Source: Cyanoderma ruficeps (Eukaryota > Chordata > Aves > Passeriformes > Timaliidae). From it: a DNA stretch of 64,000 nt. The stretch is taken from assembly GCA_008694505.1 (NCBI GenBank), contig VZDJ01007747.1, positions 30,732,574 through 30,796,573 on the forward strand, read 5' to 3'. Under the pieces are notes generated by a model. That model made no database searches. It had not been told where the DNA came from and was given only the letters and a program-made list of their open reading frames with translations. Position numbers and translations under genes: made by a program. Shown piece by piece: positions 43,601-55,600 of this stretch (position 1 is its first letter; the number at the start of each line of letters is the position of its first letter).

Positions 43601-46600
43601 CCAGCCAACATGATGTCATTTGCAAACTTGTGGAGAGTGAATTCAATCCTCTCATCCAGGTCATCAATACAATTGTTAAACACAACCGATACTGAGCCCT
43701 AGGGAACACCACTTGTGACTGTGTGCTGACTGGATTTAACTTCATTCACCACCCTCTGGGCCCAACCATCCAGCCAGTCTTTTACCCAGTGAAGTATTAT
43801 GTCTGCCCAAACCATGAACATCCAGTTTATCTGGGAGAATGCTGTGGGAAATAGTGTGAAAGGCTTAACTAAAGTCTAAGTAGACAACATCCACAATCAC
43901 CGCTTTCATTTAGTTTCAGAGTGGAGCTGTTCAGTCTGCAAGGTGCTGTGGAAGACTGGTAGTAAGAAACTCATTATTTCTAATCTCAGATGGCTTGTCC
44001 ATGTCAAGCCCTCAGTTTCCTAAAATCTTTTTTGTTCTTGCTGTAACACGAATACTACTTCACCCACTTCACACAGATATTTTTAAGATTAATGTTGCAT
44101 AGCTAATCAATGTTGCAGCGCATACACATGCTTTATTACTGATGAATCGCCAAATCAATGAAACATTTAGGCCTCAATTTTTCAATGTCATCTGTGCAGA
44201 AAGATCTTTGCACCTATTTTGAACCTCCAGAAGAAATATGAGCTGCACAGAAATACAGAATTCACTCATACTGGTGTCTCTGCAACATCAGTACCTCTTT
44301 CTAGTGATGCTTAAGCAGTCACTGTATTATTCTCTCAATGGAAGAATGCTGTAACAACTGATAACTATATTAGGAAGTTATGGTGCAGTATTATTAAAAT
44401 AGTTAACTCTTCATCTATATTTCTTTTCATTTTTTCTCTTTTCAATTAACCTGATTTTAAAGCCTTTGGGGGTTCCAAAGACAGCTACACCAAAACTGAT
44501 AAATATGCATCCTTTTTTTCCCTTTTGTCTTGAACACCTCAACTTAAAAGAAATATTGTTAAATATGAAGCTCTGATATATGTATGAATCTGCGTTTGCA
44601 TCTGCATGTATGACACCTCGAGCTTTTTATTCATTTCATAGAATCCTGTAATCATAGAATGTCTTGGTTTGGAAAAGACCTTAAATATTATCTAGTTCCA
44701 ATCCCTCCGCTGTAAGCAGAGACAACTTTCACCATATACTGACAAGGACATTAAATACAGATCCTTAAGGGAGACCATTTGTCACTGATGTCCTTGGGAC
44801 TCTGAGCCACTGACCATTACCCTCTGGATGCTGCCGTCCAAACAATTCCTTATCCATCTAATTCCACCCATCAAATCCATCTCCCCCCAGTTTAGAGAGA
44901 AGGATGTTGGGGGAGCCCATGTAAAAGACTTTACAGAAGTCCTGATAAATGACAGCTATAGCCCTTCCCTTGTCCACTGATGCTTCATATTGATACTTGA
45001 TATTTCCAAAGTACACTGTAGCTGTAAAAAGTGCTATTCTGAGATTCTTGAAGAGTAAATAAAATAGGGTATCTACTATATAGCACCAGAACACTGTTGT
45101 GCCAAACATCCTACATTCTTTTTTCTAAGTATTGAAGCCCAATTCGAAGTGGTAAGGAGTACTCAAGTGGAGAGGTCAAAGCCAATTGCATTTTACATTG
45201 TTGGGATTTCAAAATGTTTTAATCTAAAAAATGAGTAATAAATATTTATCTAACTGTGATCACACCAGCAAGGATCTGGTTAAGGCTAGCTTAGTTATTG
45301 CTCCCTTAAGATTTTGATCACTAATACTGATCTCTTACAAATGGTCGTCACTTGGTGACTACTAATCTATTTTTACTTGCATTTTTCTTCACTTACTATT
45401 TATGTATGGATTTAATCCTGAAATGATTGAGCACAGAGTCACAAAGTCTAACTAAACCATCTACCCTCAAATATGTCTTTTACATAAGCTAAAGAAAAGC
45501 TTTTCACAGTCTTATTTTTAGCAACAATCGCAATTGGTAAGATTATAAGCTACTCTTAGAACATTAACTGTTAATATGGACTTACATGGATGGCCTATCA
45601 AATCACTCTTTCTCAGTCATTTAAATTTTGATATTCCCCTCACCTAATGACCATTTAATGAAGCACAGAATCAACGGCATGTCCTTAATGTGCTGAAAGA
45701 GGCAAAATTGTCTGGTTAGAGAGTAATACAGGAAGTTACAAAAGATTACTGGAATCTTTTCTAAGCAGCTTATACTGTGAGCTCCCTGCTGTGGCTGCAT
45801 AACAGACCAGCTGGCTGGAGGCTGCCGTGAAGGTGCTGGAGCAATGCACCATGAGAAGTGGCTGCTGGCAGTGCCAGGCCCCATGCAGGAGAGCTGCCAA
45901 CTCTGACCTACCTCAGGGATTACTTTAAACCCATTCTCGATTTTTGATTGGAATAAACTGAATCTTTTGTAGATTAGAACTAAGAAAGGTGGAGAGACAC
46001 AGCAAGGAGCTAATATACTATCTGAATAGACAAGGTCATTGAAGTTGCACTTACATTTTACGCAGCTGAGGAAGTTTCTTAAAGATTCCAGTAGCTTCCA
46101 GGACTGAAAATTCATTGTTATTTAGTCGCCTAAAAGAAATCACATCAATTTCAGAAAAAAATTATTCAGGGATTGATACAGAATGTTCCACATTCAGTGA
46201 ACTTTTCATTCTGGCTTCCCTGAACATATGATATTTAACTGGTAGCTGAAGAACAATTCCTTATTTAGTGACATTTCTAATTTTGATAATTCCTGTGAAT
46301 GAGCATTCTCATTCCTGTGAATGAACATTCTCATTAGTTAAACTTAGGCAGACATAAGACATTTTCAAAACCCGATCACAAAATTTTATACAGCTAAAAC
46401 TGAAAAGGAATATAAGATGATGTTTTTAATTTTTCAAACAAAAATGTAACTAAGGGAGGATTCCATGGCAACCTATAAATAAAAGTCTTTAAGAAGGACA
46501 TATAAACCACTGAAGATTAGTCTTCTGTTCTTTAAAGGATATCAGGTGGAGTCTGCCAGACATCTGGAGGTACTCAAAGAACACTATTTACAAGAATGAA

Positions 46601-49600
46601 ATAATTACTCGTCTTTTGAATAGGGAATGAAACCCAATGCATAGGTCTGCCCATGAATTTAAAAACACTTCCCTCACCATGATTTATCTTCATACCACTA
46701 CAGCTGGCACACACACATTGCTTAAGGCAGCATTAAATGCTGACTTGGAACACTGTAAGAAGGTATGCAATGAGCAACAAGAACTAGCTGGGCACTTCTC
46801 TTTCCTGCACAGGTATCAAGGGTTACAGTACAGTATACCTTTAACAGCAGCTAGGTTAGGGGACCACCTATATTTTAAAAAAATACCTGCATTGACCCAG
46901 TACTCCCAACTTCCTCTCTTGGACAGAAAATGGAAATTATGAGTCTTAGATCCTTTAAATGGTCTAATGGAGTTACTTTATTAAAGAAGGGAGTCTGTCC
47001 AAAATTTCTTTAGAAATCTTAAATAGGAAGGAGAAGATATGACTGAGAAGATCGCTGTGAATGAAATTCAGTAAAACTCTAAACCCAGAATGCTTTTCAG
47101 AATTGCCTTATTGTAAGACAAGTTTTAAAAAAACCCTAGAAAATTAAAGAAAGCTGCTTGTTCATCCTTGTCTCCTGTTCATTCTCATTGACAGCCAGAA
47201 GGGCAATTAAGGTTGTAAATCTGAAGGTATGGTTGTACAACAGTTTCAAAGTGGAACCAAACTGAAAGAAGATGGAAGTTTTTTGCATATACACAAAACA
47301 TTCATATATCACACTAAACTACAAAGAACATGAATTTCAGAAGATGCTACCACCTCTAAAAATCACTTCATGTGATTTTTAGTGGGACCATATAAAATAT
47401 TCTTGCACATTGTCAATTAACCAAGTTACTTCTTCACTATAAACTGACTTTTCTTTACCCTATAAATTAACAACAGACCCACTGACCATTCTAGAAATGC
47501 TGATATCTTCAAATAGTTTTCAAGTGCTATACCATCTAGAATGACTTAATAATGACTTTAACATTAACTGAGTTTAATAATACTTGCTTGCTCCACTGCA
47601 AACATTTCTAACCCTACTGAAAATGCAAACAATTTGATCGTTTATTCTTTGCAACAATCTTTTACCTATTAAAAGTAATTTAATTTGTCTCTCCCTCAAG
47701 TTTCTTTCACACAAATGCCTTCAGCCCTTTTAGTCTTCTTTTCTGTGATTCTTGTTCTCCTCGAAATTTTTCCAAGCAATTATATCCATCTTTAAAAATG
47801 AAGTCTTTAACAGAGTATTCCAACTGATCCTTTACTATTGCTATGCACAGTACAATAATGATTTTCTATAATTTACATTCTACATTCCTAAACATATATC
47901 CAGAAATGAAATTTGCATTAAGACCCAATAACACTCCTTCATCTTTAATATGTATGATAACCACATCGTTTTATCTTGACCTACTTGCTGTTTATGCCTC
48001 AATCTTGTATTTCCAGTGCTAAATAGTTCTATCCAATTTCATATGTAGAATTTTAATTTTTATGTTATTTAAATTGTATTCCTTCTGTTTAAATTAGTCC
48101 ACACACAATGGAATCAAAATTATTATAGATGACTGGAAAGTTACTATGTGATGGGATCTCCATTCTGGACCTTAATATTATTTTTTGTGCTCAGTGCTCT
48201 TCACCAGTAAAGACAGAAACTATAGTTATTACCCGTCAATCACTTGATCAAGATAATGATCTTAAAATTACTTTTATATGGTTTATTCAAATAGAGTACT
48301 AAAATACCATTCTCAAAACGTAAACAGAAGCATTTGATCATGATGTCTCCACATTCTGTTTGTCTGGATTATTTAATGCTTTTTTCCTATTTTAGTAACC
48401 CAATGGCTAAGATATTGCATGTTTTTGAGCAATAGCTGAACCTTTCTGGAAGCCTATATACTGCAGTGATATTCATGCTTTCTAAAACCACATTGTTAGA
48501 TGATCATCTATTGTAAAATCATTATAAAAATTCAACATATAAGACTGAAAATACTTTTTATTTTGCATTTCTTCCAGGGACTTCATTTTGAGTGATTTCT
48601 GAAATGCTTCCTGCATCTTACTATATATATTAAAAAGATACCTGAAAAATAATTTATTTCTGGGATGCAATTACAGACTTGTACTTTACATTAAATACTT
48701 TACTGTCAGGCTACACAGATCATTCAATGTTTCTCTGGAAGACTGAGCAAGTGACAAAATGGGAAGTTAGAAGAGCAGTTAGTTGGTTGAGTTATAATTT
48801 TTTTAACTTTTACAATGAAGTATCTGTCTTGAACTATATTAATATTTTCAGGTTTGTTTTTTTATTTAAACCAACTACTTGGAGGAAACAGGGGGAGTTT
48901 CCTGTGGTATTATTACTGTTGCAATTAACACTATAGACACTTTTCTTATAGAATCACAAGATATGCTGAGTTGGAAGAGACCCACAATGATTACTGGGTC
49001 CAGTTCTAGCTGTGTCACTGGTCACTAGAGAACAGATCAGTGTGTGCCCCTCTTCTTCCCCTCATGATGAAGTTGTAATGAGGTCTCCCTTCAATCTCCT
49101 CTTCCTCAGGCTGAACAGACCAAGTGACCTCAGCTGCTCCTCATACAGCTTCCCCTCAAGGTCCTTCACCATCTTTGTTGCTCTCCTTTGGACACCTTTT
49201 TTCCTCATGTTTCATCTTCATTTCTAATCTGACATTCAAGTCCAAACATCACCCCGCAGAAATTAGTCTAGCTCTCCTCATCATTTAAAGAAGCATCAAT
49301 GTAATTTGACTCTAACAAGTGTTTTTATATAACACTTTGTGGATTAAAAAAAAAGGAAGGCTAACTAGCTGCTATTTTCATACATGCCAGTAAATATCGT
49401 GAACTGGAAATCAAAGAATGGTCCTACAACAAGACTGGGAAGTCCCAAGACGAACAACAAAGACCAGGAATAACAGGAGGAAACAAGAGGAAGAGTTGTA
49501 ACTTTTATATCAGTGAGGCAAATACCAAAAGAAAGTATTTGGCTAGATCAAATGGATTTTTAGCAGAAGTAAAAATAATGAAGAAGTAATTTCTCTATCC

Positions 49601-52600
49601 TCTCCGAATATTTGCAATACTGTTGAAATTTTTATTACATCAAATGACTTGAAGAACAATCTGTACAGCCTATCAAGTAGAAGGTTGAATAATGACTTTG
49701 TTAAACACCATCTTACTCGGATAGAGTGCTGGAAAAAATGGCTCTTTAATGGCAAAAAATATAAAGGAAGCAATGATAGAAACTGAAGAGAGGCAAAGTC
49801 CATCCCAAACTATAAGTTCACATTAAAAAAAAAAAACCCAGAAGTGAAATAAAATAACTTCTGTAACCGTCTCAGGGGAATGGTGGATTTTTTTAATCCA
49901 CTAACACCTTCAAATAAGACTGCAACCAAATATGTAGTAAAAAAAACTTTTGTTGACTGAAATTTGAGTGTTTAAGATATAGAGCAGATGAGGCTTGATT
50001 ATTTTTCTTTCTGAATTTAACAGGTAGGAACCATAATTATAGAAAGAAAACACCTGACAGTATATCTTCCACATGGAAATAAATTAATTTAAAAAACCAA
50101 TTAAAATGCTAAATTGAGATTATTATTTCTTCAGAGAAGAGACAATTAAACATGATTGCTCCTAAATATCAAAGCAATGCATGCTTAATCATTTCAACAA
50201 CTCCATTCCTCTTCTCTTGGTTCAGTAACTTCATTTATACAACCACTACTCTATGATCTCCTCCTACACTTTAACCTGTTACCTATTCTATACCTATTTT
50301 ATTCTTAAATTAAACAATTTTATCTCAAAATATCAGATAACAAAAAATGTATTTTTCCATGGAAATCCACCTCCCCTTACACAAGACTGTGTCAATTTTT
50401 TTTTCTCGATTGTAATTTTCAGACTTGTAATAAGAGCATGTTGTGGTTTAAACCCAGCAAGACACCACATTCAACACAGCCACTTGCTCTCTCCTCCACC
50501 ATCAGCATCTGGGAGAGAACTGGAAGGGTAAAAGCTGGAAAACTCATGGGTAAAGATAAAGACAGTTTAATAGGGAAATAAAAACTCATGTACAAAAGCA
50601 AAGAAAAACAAGAAATTAATTCACTGCTCTCCATGGGCAGGCCATCCCCAGGAGAGCAGAGTTCCATCAATTGTAACAGCGTCTTAAGAAGACAAAGGCC
50701 ATCACTCCAAATGTTCCAGCCTTCCCCTCCTTTCTCCCCTTTATATACTGAGCATGATGTCACGTGGTTTGGAATATCCCTTGGGTTATTATAATAATAT
50801 CAGTTAATATCGGTTTGGGTCACCTGTCCTGGCTGTGTCTCCCCCCAACCTCCCATGCACCCCCAACTTCTCTGCCAGCACGGCAGTACAAAAAGCACAA
50901 AAGGCCTTGGCTCTGTGTAAGCCCTGCTCAGCCAGCAAAAAAAAATCTCTATATTATCAACCCTCTGTTCAGCACAATTCCAAATCATAAGCCCATACTA
51001 TCCACTGTGAAGGAAATTAACCACTCCAGCCAAAACCAGCACAGAAAATTACTGCTCAACTCCTTCTCACAGCTTAGAGACAGAAAAAAAGTCTCCATCT
51101 GTGTTTTAAAAATATTTCAGTTTTAAATTCCTTTCCTGTCCAGATATTTGAATATTTAAGAATAGTCTCATTATTTAATATCTGATTGCCATAGTGTTGC
51201 TTTGATGGCAGCTATGGACTGCACTTTTAAGAGGTGTGCCATCCTGTTGCTCATCTCAACCCGGTGGGTGCCAAATTGATCACAATAATCTTGTCTCCAG
51301 ATCTCTATAGCGCTTTACTATGTCAAATCAAAGGCTTTTTTTTTTTTTTTTTTTTNTTTTTTTTTTTTTTTTTTGGCCCTCAACATTTTGTCTTGATCGT
51401 TAAACTGAATCTCCTAGGAAAACCAGCTATAACCAGCTATTTCCTTCCACCTTTGCTCTGGAATGACAGCCAGAGCTTTCATCTACCTTTTTGCCAATCC
51501 TTCAACCATCTCTGCATTCCCTTTTATACTATTCTCTGCACATGGAGGAACCTTGTAAGCTGTAAGCTGTCTTAATTTTATCTTTCACTCCCTCCTTGAA
51601 GATTGCTTCAGTTGTAATGCCTACAAATCATTCCCATGTGGCACTTATTAAGCAAGTAATCTCTGAGTTCTTCTCTCCCCATCTCTATTCATTATTTTAT
51701 TATCTCATCTTCTTAACTCTGTACTATTTGTCTGCTTTATCTTCCTCTGGTCTCCTGCCCAACAAACGTAATGTATGCTTTGCATAAAAAGAATTGTCTC
51801 TGTCTGTTTAAACATCTAGTTAGCACTTTTTAAACCTCTGGTTACTGGATGCCCTACTTTCTCCTGCAGTTAAAATAAAAGCAAAATAAACCCCACTACC
51901 TTTCCAAAAATCTAAGTGGCTTGCTCAGGTCCTGAAGAACTAGAAACATAGAATTGTCAATTTATTGCTTTATCATGGGTTTTTAAAGCTACATGGTATT
52001 GAAATAATGCATAAATAATTTTTCTGAATATTTAGTCGTTTGAAGTGCACCACAGAGGTTACTTTAAATTTTTGCTGTTTAAAAAAAGTAAAGCTGTGGT
52101 TTTATATTTAATAATTTAGGTTTTTTCTCCATAAGTAACAGGTTCAACTTACAACTCTGCTGTGTACTGGGGAATGTGATCAGGAATTTTGTTGAGTTTC
52201 TGGTTGGAGCAGTCCACTGTGGTCCCTTCACAGCGACATTTCTCAGGGCAAGCCAAATCTGCAAAGCAGTCTCCACTTAATTTGGATCTGTAATCTTCAG
52301 TGCCTGTAGAAGATTCAAGTCAAAACACAGATACTAAGTCAATAAAGTATAAGATTTGCTTCTTGTGAGAGGGTTGAAAAGACGTCTGCAATGCAGATAA
52401 CGGGTGGGTAACTTGGGAAATGCATGATAAACTTTGTGATACTGAACAGACACAAGGGCTTCAAGAGAGGGTTAAATATAGGGACTTAAGATATGCTGGA
52501 AAAAGAAACTGAGACCAATTTCACATAGCAGGATAACATTAACTTGAGCTTTTCACAGCTGTACTTTCTGCTGATTATGTTGTCAGCCTTGTTTATAGCT

Positions 52601-55600
52601 AATCACACAAATGCCACTGTTTGTTTTAGAATTTGTTCTCTTTCTCTGTATCAAGAATAAATGGATCCTGAATGCCACCTTTTCTCTTTCTCGGGTTACA
52701 AATTTGTATAGTTGACTGGACTTCATTAACCTCTGTGATTTTTTTTTTATAGTCCCGATACTCCACATCATCTCAACAAATAAGTTGAAAGCCCTGTTTT
52801 CAGCTTTAATTTAAAAAATGTGTGATCCTGACTTAAGCCTCAGCAGCTTGCCATGCTGTAGAAAGCTGCGTGACGTTCCATGGTGCTTGACAGAACCATG
52901 TTTTACTCATAACTCACAACCACATGGTTAGATCAAGCACAACAGAAAATCTCGCTACATTATCAAAACCGCATCCATTAGGCCAAGGATAAGAGCAAGG
53001 GAAAAGAGGAAGGAGTAGGTATAAATTACAGGAGCATTTGAAGTTTAATACTTGCTTACATGACATGGCATTCTTATATTGAATGTCCAGTGCCACAGTA
53101 ACAGTATCACTGTCACAGATTAAATAAAAAGACAGTATATATAAAAAAAGAAAAAAAGGGGGGAAAAAAGAACCACATTGAAAGTTTTCTCCACCATTTC
53201 CCAGAGTCAGTCAAAGAAAACATCCTAAACATATTAGGAAAAAACATCCAGTAAGGAACTGAGGGTGGGTGACAAAACAAAGAGAAGCCAAAAGGACCTG
53301 TGGGTTCTTCTTGGACAAAGGTGAAAAGACTGAGACTAGTAGAAGGTGCATCAGGGCTGGGAGGTACACTGTGATTTAGTTCAGACACTGAACTTTACTT
53401 ACAGCCAAAATGGTGAACTCCTGAAAAAGTAAAGATAGCCAAGAAGGAAAGAAAGACAGAGTAATGCCAATTAAGACAAAAATATGAACTAAGATCCCAT
53501 GTTCTCTACTTAACTTTCGTTTGATTAGAAGAGGGTGCTAGGGCCATTGTCTTCAGCAGAAAGAAGTAGCATTTTAAGTAGCATTTAAAAATGAAGATGA
53601 GATTGGGGTTTATTACAAATTTCATATAGGATGATGATCATGCCTCCCATTAATTATTCTTCACTATTTTGAATGTGTTCTTGAAAAGCTGCCCCCTGAA
53701 CATATATAGGAGTTACAGAATATTCTGAATTAAGAGAAGACCCACAAGGTCATTGAGTCAAATATACATGCTATGCCGCTTAAATCCTTAATAAACCCAA
53801 CAAACATAGGAGAAACAGATTGCTCAGTGGAGGGGGAAAAAATCCAACAGTCATCACATACTATGTAATTTACCACTTATAAATGTCTTAGTAACCCATA
53901 TGATGAACTACTGAAGAGTACTTCTATGAGATAGCAGATAAATGACATTTTTTCAAATAAATGATTTAATACTTGCAAACCTTTAGTCTTCCAAATTACT
54001 ATAAGGAAATTTTACTAGGACTTCCTAGTGTCTGCGGAGCAACATCTCCAAATGATTTATTTAAAAAAAATACTAAAAATATTTAGGTGTTTAAAGAAAT
54101 GCTAAGATTATTTTATAGTATCCACTTAAGTAGAAAGAATTGTTTTTAGTACTTTTTAATGCTGAATAAACAAGTCTACAAATATAGTTTTTTTTCCTCC
54201 TGCACCCAGAGTCTATCACTGTTTAAACAGTTAAAGCAGTTTAAACAATTAAATATTCAGGAACAATGCCTTCAACAACCAAAATACTTTTAGGTAGCAT
54301 CTCCCTGATAGCCTGATAGAAAGACAAAGCAACAGAAGCTGTATTTCAAGAAGTATGTTTATTATAAATTTGTATTATTTTAAATTTAATTATTTTTCTT
54401 CTTCTTCTTCTCTCCCAACTCGCCCTCCCCCAGGAATAGCATTTTTAAAAGGATATGTAAATATGCCTAAACTGCATGAGTGGCCATATTATAACCAGGC
54501 TGTGAAGACATTTGCTGGCAAGAAAACGCTTCTAACTCACAAGCAAAAGTTGTGCTGGCAAGGTTGAGTAGAAGTCACTCTGTGGCAGGAATACAGCTGT
54601 TCTACACATTAAGGAATTGAGTGGTACTACAGGTTTGTGAAATTGAATCCCCCTGTTTTATGCTGCTTTAAAAGCCATTTTTGAGGATACCAGTGACAAA
54701 TTGCTGCCTTTTTTTGTACTTAATTTTGTCTTTTATTCATATTGAAAATAATGTATTAGTATAAGGGCATGAAGAACTCCACATAACAGCTGCAAATCTA
54801 AGTTTTACATCACACAGAATTTGGAGAAGAGCTATTAAACATACCAGCTAAAGAGACAACTAAGATGACTGCAGAATGATGATAAACCTGTAGTACTTGA
54901 AAGAAGAAGTGCACTGGTGTCCTAATCAATTACTGTCAATATTTTTCTAGATATTAAACCATGAAAGAAAATCCTGATTGCAAATCACATACTGTAATTC
55001 ATCAATAGATGCATTATTTCCTTGTTCATTTTGTTATTTATAATCTGTTATGAATATAATGTGAATGAATATTTTTTTTTCTATTAAGAAAACAGTGCAC
55101 ACACTGACAAGCAAGGTAAAAGAAAGAAAGATTCATTTTTCAAAGAGCTAGGGCCAACATTTGTAAATCTTTTGTGAAAATATCATAGACTTATTGTAGA
55201 CTAAAGCAGTGTGTAAATTGGTATTTCATGCCAAATCTAAAGTCATATTTTCTTTAACAGAAAGCATTTCTGATTCACTGTATGCATGTGACCACAGAAT
55301 GCCTCTAATTAAGAATATCAGCTTTCTTTTCCAAGCATTCCACTGTACCTTCCTAAAAAAAAGGAGGGTGAGCAAGCAGCAGATGCAGCCAGCATAGAGC
55401 ATGAAAGCAAGGCAAGAAAACGTTCATTTGTAGAATGTTTAGTCTTTTAAGCTGTGCTAGCTCTTTGATGGCAGCATGGTTTCCTGTGTTTAAAAGTAGC
55501 TCAGGAGCTACATTTTAAAAACAGTAGCAGCAGAAAGACAAGGTATAAGGTAAGTAAAAGTGTCAGTTAAAATATGAACTAGCAGGTGCGACTTTCTGAA

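Larger units (their letters stand above)
41623..46054. other. SLIT2 intron with two CR1 copies
   Basis: 4432 bp inside D3. CR1 fragments lie at 42785-43912 and 44636-44985. A GC-richer patch near 45780-45910 has no family I recognise. Confidence 0.8.
46130..52152. other. SLIT2 intron with CR1, LTR and poly-T
   Basis: 6023 bp inside D3. It contains a CR1 fragment (48948-49205), a solo LTR (50439-51043) and a T-tract (51336-51374). The remainder, including 46130-48947, is AT-rich with nothing I recognise. Confidence 0.8.
52857..52966 (-). ncRNA. MIR218-1: microRNA precursor mir-218-1
   Basis: A hairpin of about 110 nt lies on the gene strand inside the SLIT2 intron. The 5p arm at 52922-52942 starts UUGUGCUUGA, the miR-218 seed region. 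The 3p arm at 52878-52899 contains UCAAGCAC, which pairs with GUGCUUGA of the 5p arm, and AUGGUU, which pairs with AACCAU. Terminal loop and flanks match mir-218-1, hosted by SLIT2, rather than mir-218-2 of SLIT3. A CTAC at 52858-52861 fits the downstream CNNC motif that helps Drosha processing, and a UGU sits at the loop start. Human miR-218 is known to target ROBO1 and ROBO2. Boundaries were set by likeness to the human precursor as I remember it. Confidence 0.95.

Noticed and set aside
45621..46115. Minus-strand open frame of 164 codons
   Set aside because: It starts inside the D3 LRR exon in a different frame and runs into the intron. The true frame is fixed by the neighbouring exons and by LRR likeness.
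50419..51126. Open frames over the solo LTR on both strands
   Set aside because: LTRs are non-coding here; the frames show no retroviral protein likeness.
52857..52966. mir-218-2 (the SLIT3 copy) instead of mir-218-1
   Set aside because: The loop and 3' flank match the SLIT2-hosted form, and the surrounding exons are SLIT2.
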